A stretch of 64,000 nt of DNA, from positions 310,001-374,000 of the forward strand of contig NZ_AULB01000009.1 in NCBI RefSeq assembly GCF_000425065.1. Direction: 5' to 3'. The first letter of the stretch is position 1. Each line of letters begins with the position of its first letter. Of this stretch, positions 25,568-32,909 are shown one piece after another. Below the pieces are notes generated by a model. It was not told where the DNA came from. It saw nothing but the letters and a program-made list of their open reading frames with translations, and did not search any database. Source of the DNA: Actinomadura rifamycini DSM 43936 (GTDB lineage Bacteria > Actinomycetota > Actinomycetes > Streptosporangiales > Streptosporangiaceae). Both the position numbers and the translations under genes were made by a program.

Positions 25568-26776
25568 ATGGCCGACCGGATCACCGGAATCGTCGGGGCG
25601 GGCATCGTCGGGCTCGCCATCGGCCGCGAGATCACCCGGCGGCGCCCCGGGACGCGGGTCGTCGTCATGGAGAAGGAAGACCGGGTGGCCGCCCACCAGA
25701 CGGGGCACAACTCCGGCGTCGTGCACGCCGGCATCTACTACCCGCCCGGCAGTCTGAAGGCCGCGCTGTGCGCCCGCGGGCGGGCCATGATCCGCGAGTA
25801 CTGCGCGGAGAAGGGGCTCCCGTACGAGGAGTGCGGCAAGCTCGTCGTGGCGGTCACCGCCGCCGACGTCGCGCGGCTGGACGACCTGGAACGGCGCGCC
25901 GGCGCGAACGCCGTGCCCGGGATGCGGCGCGCGGGGCCCGCGGAGATCCGCGACATCGAGCCGCACTGCACCGGGCGGGCGGCGCTCTGCTCGCCGCACA
26001 CCGCGATCACCGACTACACGCTGATCGCGCGGGCGTTCGCGGACGAGATCGTCGCCGCGGGGGGCGAGGTCCGCACGTCGTTCCCCGTCACGGGCGTCAC
26101 CCGGCGGGCGGGCGGCGGGCTGGTCGTCGCGTCCGGCGAGCGCGCCGAGCGGGTCGACGAGCTGATCGTCTGCGCGGGCGCCCACGCCGACGCGGTCTCG
26201 GTCCTGGCCGGCGACGAGCCCGGCCCCAGGATCGTCCCGTTCCGGGGGGAGTACATGACGGTCGTCCCCGCGAAGGCGCACATGGTGCGGGGCCTGATCT
26301 ACCCCGTCCCGGACCCCCGCTACCCGTTCCTCGGAGTGCACTTCACCAGGCGCGTCTCCGGCGACGTCGAGGTCGGTCCCAACGCCGTCCTCGCCCTGTC
26401 CCGCGAGGGCTACCGGCGCGGCGCGGCCTCGGCCCGCGACGTGCGGGACATCGCGGCCTTCCCGGGCTTCTGGCGGATGGCCGCCCGCCACTGGCGCACC
26501 GGCGCGAAGGAGATGTACGGCTCGTTCTCCAAACGCGCCTACATGCGGGCCGCGCGGCGCTACGTGCCGGAGATCGGCGCCCGGGACGTCGTCCGGGCGG
26601 GCGCGGGCGTGCGCGCCCAGGCGCTGGACCGCGACGGCTCCCTCGTGGACGACTTCCGCGTCAACCGGCTCGGCCCGGTCACGACCGTCCGGAACGCGCC
26701 GTCGCCCGCGGCGACCTCCTCGATGGCCATCGCCGAGCACGTCCTCGACGTCATCGAGGACGGGCGGGCGCCCTGA
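25568..26776 (+). CDS. lhgO: L-2-hydroxyglutarate oxidase
   Basis: A 402-residue DAO-fold flavoenzyme that oxidises L-2-hydroxyglutarate to 2-oxoglutarate and repairs this by-product of central metabolism. The FAD motif GIVGAGIVGLAIGREI is at residues 7-22. The family segments TGHNSGVVHAGIYYPPGSLKA, CGKLVVAV, RGEYMTVVP and the C-terminal GAGVRAQALDRDGSLVDDF are all present. ATG 25568 has GGAGG 9 bases upstream. It is divergent from catI and may share the IclR-type operator. A perfect hairpin follows its end. Confidence 0.9.
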   Translation: MADRITGIVGAGIVGLAIGREITRRRPGTRVVVMEKEDRVAAHQTGHNSGVVHAGIYYPPGSLKAALCARGRAMIREYCAEKGLPYEECGKLVVAVTAADVARLDDLERRAGANAVPGMRRAGPAEIRDIEPHCTGRAALCSPHTAITDYTLIARAFADEIVAAGGEVRTSFPVTGVTRRAGGGLVVASGERAERVDELIVCAGAHADAVSVLAGDEPGPRIVPFRGEYMTVVPAKAHMVRGLIYPVPDPRYPFLGVHFTRRVSGDVEVGPNAVLALSREGYRRGAASARDVRDIAAFPGFWRMAARHWRTGAKEMYGSFSKRAYMRAARRYVPEIGARDVVRAGAGVRAQALDRDGSLVDDFRVNRLGPVTTVRNAPSPAATSSMAIAEHVLDVIEDGRAP

Positions 26777-26810
26777 CCCGGCCGCCGCCCCGGCGGTGGA
26801 ATGGGCGGCG

Positions 26811-26833
26811 AGCGCGGGGGTAGCCCCCGCGCT
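26811..26833 (+). other. perfect 10-bp hairpin abutting the next start codon
   Basis: The arms AGCGCGGGGG and CCCCCGCGCT pair perfectly around a TAG loop. The second arm ends exactly where ATG 26834 begins. It lies 35 bp after the lhgO stop, so it could be that gene's terminator. It also hides the only G-rich stretch that could serve as ribosome site for ATG 26834, so it could block translation. An alternative start at ATG 26801 would put the hairpin inside the coding region. Confidence 0.6.
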
Positions 26834-27496
26834 ATGGAAACCGCGAACGTGACACTCGGACTCGGGGACGCCGCGCTGCCGGGCGATCTGGCCCTGCCGG
26901 ACCGTCCGAGCGGCGTGGTGCTCTTCGCGCACGGCAGCGGCAGCTCCCGGCACAGCCCGCGCAACAGGGCCGTCGCGGCGGGCCTCAACCGGGCGGGCAT
27001 CGGCACCCTGCTGATCGACCTCCTCACCGCCCGGGAGGGCGAGGTGGACGACGCCACCCGGGAGCTGCGCTTCGACATCGGCCTGCTGACCCGCCGGCTC
27101 GTCGGCGCGGTCGACTGGCTCGCCGCCGAACCGCGCACCGCCGGCACCCCGATCGGGCTGTTCGGCGCGAGCACCGGCGCCGCCGCCGCGCTGGCCGCGG
27201 CCGCCGAGCGCTCCGGCCTGGTCGGCGCGGTCGTGTCCCGCGGCGGCCGCCCCGACCTGGCGGGGCCTGCGTTGGAACGGGTCGGCGCGCCCGTCCTGCT
27301 GATCGTCGGGGCCCGCGACCCGGAGGTGCTGCGGCTGAACGACCAGGCCACCGACCGGATGCACCGGGCGACGCACCGGCTGGAGATCGTCCCCGGCGCC
27401 TCGCACCTGTTCGAGGAGCCCGGCACCCTCGAGCAGGCCACGGACATGGCCGTCCGCTGGTTCGGCCACTACCTGAAGCATCCCGTTTCGGCATGA
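26834..27496 (+). CDS. dienelactone-hydrolase-family alpha/beta hydrolase
   Basis: A 220-residue alpha/beta hydrolase of the dienelactone-hydrolase type often annotated near nucleotide- or phosphate-related genes. The oxyanion region is [15 protein letters not shown], the nucleophile elbow [13 protein letters not shown], the acid Asp lies in IVGARDPEV and the His in [20 protein letters not shown] 26834 directly follows a hairpin; ATG 26801, with GGTGGA upstream, would add 11 residues and is nearly as likely. The stop overlaps the rtcB start (ATGA), so the two are translated together. Substrate unknown. Confidence 0.8.
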   Translation: METANVTLGLGDAALPGDLALPDRPSGVVLFAHGSGSSRHSPRNRAVAAGLNRAGIGTLLIDLLTAREGEVDDATRELRFDIGLLTRRLVGAVDWLAAEPRTAGTPIGLFGASTGAAAALAAAAERSGLVGAVVSRGGRPDLAGPALERVGAPVLLIVGARDPEVLRLNDQATDRMHRATHRLEIVPGASHLFEEPGTLEQATDMAVRWFGHYLKHPVSA

Positions 27497-28914
27497 CCCC
27501 CGTGGACCTGGTGCAGGAGGCGCCGTACCGGTTCCGCATCGAGCCCGCGGGCGCCATGCGGGTGCCCGGCGTCGTGTTCGCGTCCCGGGAGCTGGTGGAC
27601 GCCGCCGACCGGGCCATCGGCCAGGTCGCGGACGTCGCCGCCCTGCCGGGCGTCGTGGAGGCGTCCTACGCCATGCCGGACGTGCACTGGGGGTACGGGT
27701 TCGCCATCGGCGGCGTCGCCGCCACCGACCCGGCCGACGGCGGCGTCGTGTCGCCCGGCGGCGTCGGGTTCGACATCTCGTGCGGCGTCCGGCTGCTGGC
27801 CGCCGACCTCGACGCCGCCGCGCTCGCGCCCGTCCTGACGGACGTGATGGACGGCCTCGACCCGGTGATCCCGCGCGGGATGGGGCGGGGCGCGGTCTGG
27901 CACCTGCCCGGACGGGCGGAGCTGACCGGCATCCTCACCGGCGGGTCCCGCTACGCGGTCGAGCGCGGCCACGGCGACGAGCGCGACCTGCTGCGCTGCG
28001 AGGACGCCGGGGCGGTCGCCGACGCCGACCCCGGACGGGTGAGCGGGCGGGCCGTCGAGCGGGGCGCCCGGCAGGTCGGGAGCCTCGGGTCGGGCAACCA
28101 CTTCCTGGAGGTCCAGCGGGTCGCCGAGGTGTACGACGCCGCCGTCGCCGAGGCGTTCGGGATCCGCCATGACCAGGTCTGCGTGATGATCCACTGCGGG
28201 TCGCGCGGCCTCGGCCACCAGATCTGCACCGACCACGTGCGGGAGATGGAGCGGGCGATGCCGGGCCACGGCATCGCGGTGCCCGACCGGCAGCTCGCCT
28301 GCGCGCCCGTCGAGTCGCCCGAGGGCCGCGCCTACCTGGGCGCGATGGCCGCCGCCGCGAACTACGGGCGCGCCAACCGGCAGCTGCTCGCCGAGGCGGC
28401 CCGCGCGGTGTTCCGCCGCGCCGCGGGCGCCCGCCTCGACCTCGTCTACGACGTCTCGCACAACCTCGCCAAGCTCGAGGACCACGTGGTCGACGGGCGC
28501 CGCCGCAGGCTGTGCGTGCACCGCAAGGGCGCCACCCGGGCGCTGCCGCCCGGCCACCCGGACCTGCCGGACGACCTGCGGAGCGCGGGCCAGCCCGTGC
28601 TGATCCCGGGCACGATGGGCACCTCGTCCTACGTGCTGGCCGGCGTCGCGGGCGCCCCCGCGTTCGCGTCCGCGTGCCACGGCGCGGGCCGCGCGCAGAG
28701 CCGCCACCGGGCCGCCCGCGGCGTCGACGGGAAGGAGCTGCGGACCGCGATGGAGCGGGACGGCATCGCCGTGCGGGCCTCGTCGTGGCGCGGGCTCGCC
28801 GAGGAGCACCCGGGCGCCTACAAGGACGTGTCGGCGGTCGTCGAGGCCGCCGAAGGCGCCGGCCTGTGCCGGAAGGTCGCCCGCCTCGTCCCCGTGGGCG
28901 TCGTGAAGGGGTAG
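27493..28914 (+). CDS. rtcB: RNA 3'-phosphate (tRNA-splicing) ligase RtcB
   Basis: A 473-residue GTP/Mn-dependent ligase that seals 2',3'-cyclic-phosphate or 3'-phosphate ends to 5'-OH RNA. Metal-site motifs are [10 protein letters not shown] (61-70), [11 protein letters not shown] (Asp94, Cys97), [17 protein letters not shown] and SHNLAK. The guanylylated histidine is His396 in CHGAGR. The start overlaps the upstream hydrolase stop. The activator archease is encoded just downstream on the other strand, with 17 bp between the stops. All active-site residues I can check are intact. Confidence 0.95.
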   Translation: MTPVDLVQEAPYRFRIEPAGAMRVPGVVFASRELVDAADRAIGQVADVAALPGVVEASYAMPDVHWGYGFAIGGVAATDPADGGVVSPGGVGFDISCGVRLLAADLDAAALAPVLTDVMDGLDPVIPRGMGRGAVWHLPGRAELTGILTGGSRYAVERGHGDERDLLRCEDAGAVADADPGRVSGRAVERGARQVGSLGSGNHFLEVQRVAEVYDAAVAEAFGIRHDQVCVMIHCGSRGLGHQICTDHVREMERAMPGHGIAVPDRQLACAPVESPEGRAYLGAMAAAANYGRANRQLLAEAARAVFRRAAGARLDLVYDVSHNLAKLEDHVVDGRRRRLCVHRKGATRALPPGHPDLPDDLRSAGQPVLIPGTMGTSSYVLAGVAGAPAFASACHGAGRAQSRHRAARGVDGKELRTAMERDGIAVRASSWRGLAEEHPGAYKDVSAVVEAAEGAGLCRKVARLVPVGVVKG

Positions 28915-28931
28915 CCGGACGGGACGCGGCG

Positions 28932-29357
28932 TCAGACGTCGACCGTGACGGCGCAGGACCAGACTCCCGAGTCCGGATCGGCGCCGAACCGCAGGCCGTG
29001 CAGCGACACCGCCTTGGGCACCGCCCCGACCGCCGTCGCCTCGACGACGTCCCCGACCGTCAGCCGGGCCGCGAGGCCGCCGCCGTCCGCCGGGCCGAAC
29101 CCGGCGCCGAGCACGATGTCGCCCTCGACCTCGAGCCGGAAGATCACCTCGTCGAGCACCGCGACCAGCAGGTCCTCGTCCGGCCCCGGCGGCACGTCCC
29201 ACCCGACGGTGCGCGCCCGCCGCACGCCCGAGGTGTCGGCGAAGCTCTCCACCAGCGCGGCCACCGCCTCGGCGATGCACGCCTCGCGGGACGGCGCCCA
29301 CGCCTCGATCCGCAGGTCCGCGGTGTGCGGGACGCCCCGGTGCCCCCGCCCGGACAT
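28932..29357 (-). CDS. archease, RtcB activator
   Basis: A 141-residue archease-fold protein that speeds RtcB guanylylation. Conserved acidic positions appear in PHTADLRIEAWAPSREACIAEA (the HTAD metal-site motif near the N-terminus) and in the C-terminal ALHG/LHGLRFGADPDSGVWSCAVTVDV strand. ATG 29357 gives the family's usual beginning; a GTG at 29372 would add five residues. It is convergent with rtcB rather than co-transcribed with it, which is less usual than an rtcB-archease operon. Confidence 0.85.
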   Translation of the reverse strand: MSGRGHRGVPHTADLRIEAWAPSREACIAEAVAALVESFADTSGVRRARTVGWDVPPGPDEDLLVAVLDEVIFRLEVEGDIVLGAGFGPADGGGLAARLTVGDVVEATAVGAVPKAVSLHGLRFGADPDSGVWSCAVTVDV

Positions 29358-29468
29358 GCCGCCACAAGCCACCCGCCCCGCCTACCCGCGGCCGGTCCCG
29401 CGAAACCCCGTCCCGCTGGGCGGGAGCGCCGGTCCCGGCCCGCGGCCCGGCCGCCTAGCGTCCCGAGG

Positions 29469-29972
29469 ATGGAGACCACCCGCGGGACGCTCGAGGAGCG
29501 CGTGGCCGCGCTCGAGGCCGTCGAGCAGATCAAGGCCCTCAAGTACCGGTACCTGCGGGCCTGCGACCGCAAGGACGCCGACGCCTTCCGGGACTGCTTC
29601 GTCGCCGAGGGCGCGACCATGGACTACGGCCCGACCGGCGCGTTCGAGGACCGCGACGCCCTCACCGCGGTCTTCCGGAGCGTCGGGCTCGCCCGGGACG
29701 ACGACGGACGCTACGTCGTCCTGGACATGCACCACGCGATGCACCCGGTGATCGAGCCGCTCGGCGGCGGCCGCGCGAAGGGCGCGTGGACCCTCCGCTT
29801 CCGGCAGGTGGACCGGGTCGCGGGCACCGAGTCCGTCAGCGCGATCGAGTACGACGACCGCTACGAGGTCGAGAACGGCCGGTGGCTCATCCGCTCGTCG
29901 CACGTGACGGTCCTGTGGCGCATCGCCCGCCCGCTGCCCGACGGCGTCACGTTCCAGGGCCTGTTCGCCTGA
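29469..29972 (+). CDS. SnoaL/NTF2-like protein (nuclear transport factor 2 fold)
   Basis: A 167-residue cone-fold protein of the SnoaL_4 type. The N-terminal helix reads LEERVAALEAVEQIKALKYRYLRACDRKDADAF, followed by a strand with HHAMHPVIEPL and WTLRFRQVDRV. An Asp/His pair suited to an isomerase or dehydratase pocket is present, but many relatives only bind ligands. ATG 29469 has no good ribosome site; GAGG is immediately adjacent. It is convergent with the SARP gene, 15 bp between stops. Confidence 0.75.
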   Translation: METTRGTLEERVAALEAVEQIKALKYRYLRACDRKDADAFRDCFVAEGATMDYGPTGAFEDRDALTAVFRSVGLARDDDGRYVVLDMHHAMHPVIEPLGGGRAKGAWTLRFRQVDRVAGTESVSAIEYDDRYEVENGRWLIRSSHVTVLWRIARPLPDGVTFQGLFA

Positions 29973-29987
29973 GCGGACCCGCGGTGC

Positions 29988-31901
29988 TCAGCCGCCGTCC
30001 AGGTACCGGGCGACCGGCCCGAAGGTGAGCAGCCCGCTGCCCGCGCCCGCCAGCTCGCCCGCCGCCGGGGCGAGCGCCGCGCGGGCCCGCGCCAGCGCCG
30101 CCCGGTCGTACACCGCGGCCGCCGCGCGGGCCACGAGGCACCACATGGCCTCCTGCATCAGGTCGGGCGGCGGCTCGGGCACCCGCCGCAGCGCGGCCGC
30201 CGCGTCCGCCTCCCGCCCGGACGCCAGCAGGACGAGCGGGCGCGCCCACGGCTCGTACGGGCCCCAGCCGGCGGCATCGGTCGGCGCGGGCAGGTCGTGC
30301 AGCACGCGCACGCTCAGCCGCGCGAGCGGCAGCAGCCCCGCCTCCAGGCCCGGCATCCCGGCCCCCGGCAGCAGCGCCGCCGCGTCCCGGTAGGCCGCCT
30401 CGGCCTCCTCCGGTGCCGCCCCGCCCGCCGCGGTCCGCAGCGCGCCGTACCAGCGGGTGAACACCTCGACCAGCGGACGCTCGTGCCGCTCGGCCAGCCG
30501 GTTCGCGGCCTCGGCGTGCCCGTCGGCCCCGGCGAAGTCGGCCAGCGCGGCGCGCGCCTGCAGCCGGACCAGGTGCCCGAGCACCTCGTAGGTCGCCAGC
30601 CCGTTCCGCGCGGCCAGCCCGACGAGCTCCGCCCCGATCCGGTCCCGCTCCGGCGCGAGGCCCGCCCGCCCGAACGTCTGCATGAACACCGCGTTCAGCG
30701 CGAAGCCCAGCAGGGCCGGATCGTCCAGCCGCCGCGCGATCTCCGCCGCCTCCCGCGCCGCCCGCGCGCCCCGCCCGCCGCGGTCGCCCCGCCGCTCGAG
30801 CCCGACCGTCGCCAGCAGCCGCGCCCGCGTCGCGTCCCGCCCGCCCGGCAGCGCCGCCAGGGTGCGCTCGGCGGCCGCGACGACCTGGGCGGCCTGGGCC
30901 GGATCGTCCACGCGCGTCCAGATCGCCGGGACGTCGTAGAGGCCGATCACCCGCGCGGTCAGCTCGGGATCGCCCAGCTCCTCCGCCGCGCGGACCGCGT
31001 CCACCCGGTGCCGCCGCGCCGCGAGCAGCCCCTCCCCGCCGGTCACCGCGAGGTCCCGCAGCAGCCCCACCGTGGACTCCAGCCGCGCCCGCGCGGTGAC
31101 CGTCCGGTCGTAGGCGGCCGCCGCCTCCGCCCACACCCGCTCCGCGGCGCCCGCCGGGTCCAGCCGGTCCGCCTGCCGGAGGATGTCCTCCTCCAGCCCC
31201 CGCAGGCCGGGACCGGGGTCGATGCCGAGCTGCTCGACCAGCAGCCCCCGCGCCCGCCGCAGCACCGCGAGCGCGTCGCCCTGCCGTCCCGTCCGGTACA
31301 GCGCCAGCGCCAGCAGCCGCCAGGCGTCCTCCCGCCACGGGTGCGCCGCCGCGTGCGCGTCGAGGTCGGGCACCGCCTCCGCCGCGCGCCCCGCCTCGAG
31401 CAGCGCCTCCGCCCGCCGCTCGACCGCCTGCAGCCGCAGCTCCGTCAGCCGGCCCCGCTCCGCCCGCGCCCAGTCCTCGTCCGCGAAGTCGGCGTACGCG
31501 GGGCCGCGCCACAGCCCCAGCGCCGCGTCCAGCAGCCCGATCCGCTCCCCGGCGGGCGCGGCCGACGCCTCGCCGACCGTCCGCTCCAGCCGCCACGCGT
31601 CGACGTCCTCGGCCCGCAGCGCGTACCCGGGCCCCTCCGTCACCAGCAGCCGCGCGGGCGCCCGCGGCGGCCGGTCCGGCTCCAGCGCCCGCCGCAGTGC
31701 CGCCACGAACGTCCGCACGGCGCCGACCGCGTCCGGCGGCGGATCGTCCCACAGGTCGTCGACCAGCACCCCGACCGGCACCACCCGCCGCCGCGCCACG
31801 ATCAGCCGCGCCAGCACCGCCCGGTGCCGCGGCCCCCGCAGCCCGACCGCGTCGCCGGCGTCGTCCCAGGCCGCCACGGGCCCCAGTACCCCGAACCGCA
31901 C
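29988..31901 (-). CDS. SARP/AfsR-type regulator with BTAD domain, no NB-ARC domain
   Basis: A 637-residue regulator. An OmpR-like winged helix is at residues 1-95 (VRFGVLGPVAAW, then VLARLIVARRRVVPVGVLVDDLW and AVRTFVAALRRAL). A BTAD helical domain follows at about 100-245 (LTELRLQAVERRAEALLEAGR, HPWREDAWRLLALALYRTGRQ). The remainder is Ala-rich TPR-like helices with no P-loop. SARPs activate specialised-metabolite or stress genes. GTG 31901 is chosen because a TATAAC -10 box ends 6 bases upstream, implying a leaderless transcript. Heptamer direct repeats sit just before that box. No biosynthetic cluster is adjacent. Confidence 0.85.
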   Translation of the reverse strand: MRFGVLGPVAAWDDAGDAVGLRGPRHRAVLARLIVARRRVVPVGVLVDDLWDDPPPDAVGAVRTFVAALRRALEPDRPPRAPARLLVTEGPGYALRAEDVDAWRLERTVGEASAAPAGERIGLLDAALGLWRGPAYADFADEDWARAERGRLTELRLQAVERRAEALLEAGRAAEAVPDLDAHAAAHPWREDAWRLLALALYRTGRQGDALAVLRRARGLLVEQLGIDPGPGLRGLEEDILRQADRLDPAGAAERVWAEAAAAYDRTVTARARLESTVGLLRDLAVTGGEGLLAARRHRVDAVRAAEELGDPELTARVIGLYDVPAIWTRVDDPAQAAQVVAAAERTLAALPGGRDATRARLLATVGLERRGDRGGRGARAAREAAEIARRLDDPALLGFALNAVFMQTFGRAGLAPERDRIGAELVGLAARNGLATYEVLGHLVRLQARAALADFAGADGHAEAANRLAERHERPLVEVFTRWYGALRTAAGGAAPEEAEAAYRDAAALLPGAGMPGLEAGLLPLARLSVRVLHDLPAPTDAAGWGPYEPWARPLVLLASGREADAAAALRRVPEPPPDLMQEAMWCLVARAAAAVYDRAALARARAALAPAAGELAGAGSGLLTFGPVARYLDGG

Positions 31902-31907
31902 CCCTCG

Positions 31908-31941
31908 GTTATAGCCGCCCGCGCTCATCGATCGCTCATCG
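31908..31941 (-). promoter_or_regulatory. SARP-type promoter: heptamer direct repeat and TATAAC -10
   Basis: On the minus strand the sequence CGATGAGCG occurs twice (31941-31933 and 31930-31922) with an 11-bp period, containing the heptamer GATGAGC separated by 4 bp. TATAAC (31913-31908) begins 8 bp after the second 9-mer. SARP activators bind exactly such 11-bp-spaced heptamers about 8 bp upstream of the -10. The predicted start of transcription coincides with GTG 31901. The repeats also lie 44-63 bp upstream of the divergent hydrolase gene. Confidence 0.6.
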
Positions 31942-31984
31942 GCGCCGCCCACTCTGGAGGCACACCGAACGAGGGAGACCGAAC

Positions 31985-32857
31985 GTGAAGATCGAAGGCT
32001 TCGACTACCACCGGATCGCCGTCGCCGACGGCGTCCACCTCAACACCGCCGTCGCGGGCACCGGCGCCCCCGTCGTCCTCCTGCACGGCTTCCCGCAGAC
32101 GCACCTGATGTGGCGGCACGTCGCCGCCGACCTCGCCGCCGACCACACGGTCATCGTCCCCGACCTGCGCGGCTACGGCGACAGCGACAAGCCCGCCGAG
32201 ACGTCCCCCGACACCTACTCCAAGCGCACCATGGCCGCCGACGCGGTCGCGGTCGCCCGCGCCCTCGGCCACGAGCGCTTCGCGCTCGCCGGCCACGACC
32301 GCGGCGCGCTCGTCGCGTTCCGCGCCGGCCTCGACCACCCCGGCACCGTCACGCACCTCGCGACCCTGGACGTCCTGCCCACGCTCGACATGTGGGACGC
32401 GATGCACGGCGCCTCGGCCGCGGTCGGCTTCCACCTCTTCCTGATGGCCCAGCCGCCCGGTCTCCCCGAACGGCTGATCGCCGGCGCCCCCGACGCGTTC
32501 TTCGGCCACTTCCTCGACCTGTGGGCCGGCTCCCCGGACGCGATCCCCGCCGACGTCCGCGCCGCCTACCTGGCCGCCTGCCGCGCCGCGGTCCCCTCGA
32601 TCGTCGCCGACTACCGCGCGTCCGCGAACATCGACATCGCCCACGACCGGGCCGACCGGGACGCGGGCAACCGCCTCGCGATGCCCGTCACCGTCCTCCA
32701 GCAGGACTGGGGCGCCGCCCTCGGCTACGACGCCGAGGCCCTCTGGCGCCCGTGGGCGTCCGACCTCGTCCACGCGACCGTCCCGTGGGGCCACTTCATG
32801 GCCGAGGAAGCCCCCGCCGAGGTGACCAAGACCCTCCGCGACCTGCTGACCCGCTGA
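31985..32857 (+). CDS. alpha/beta hydrolase, haloacetate dehalogenase/epoxide-hydrolase-like
   Basis: A 290-residue alpha/beta hydrolase with an Asp nucleophile in FALAGHDRGALVAFR, the signature of haloacetate dehalogenases and epoxide hydrolases rather than Ser esterases. HGFPQTHLMWRHVA and PDLRGYGDSDKP match the fluoroacetate-dehalogenase group. The His lies in TVPWGHFMAEEAP. GTG 31985 follows GAGGGAG. The gene is divergent from the SARP regulator and may respond to it. Substrate not proven; a two-gene FluC channel is encoded 21 kb away. Confidence 0.82.
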   Translation: MKIEGFDYHRIAVADGVHLNTAVAGTGAPVVLLHGFPQTHLMWRHVAADLAADHTVIVPDLRGYGDSDKPAETSPDTYSKRTMAADAVAVARALGHERFALAGHDRGALVAFRAGLDHPGTVTHLATLDVLPTLDMWDAMHGASAAVGFHLFLMAQPPGLPERLIAGAPDAFFGHFLDLWAGSPDAIPADVRAAYLAACRAAVPSIVADYRASANIDIAHDRADRDAGNRLAMPVTVLQQDWGAALGYDAEALWRPWASDLVHATVPWGHFMAEEAPAEVTKTLRDLLTR

Positions 32858-32867
32858 CGAAAAACGA

Positions 32868-32904
32868 CGGGCCCGCCCCGGAAGCGACATCGGGGGCGGG
32901 CCCG
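32868..32904. terminator. bidirectional hairpin terminator
   Basis: CGGGCCCGCCCC (32868-32879) and GGGGCGGGCCCG (32893-32904) form a perfect 12-bp stem with a 13-nt loop between convergent genes. An AAAAA run (32860-32864) on the left gives a T-run on the minus-strand transcript coming from the BCCT gene. Confidence 0.7.
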
Positions 32905-32909
32905 GTCCG

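Noticed and set aside
26834-28914. Operon with the upstream L-2-hydroxyglutarate oxidase
   Set aside because: The perfect hairpin at 26811-26833 separates them, so common transcription is doubtful. I treat the hydrolase-rtcB pair as its own unit.
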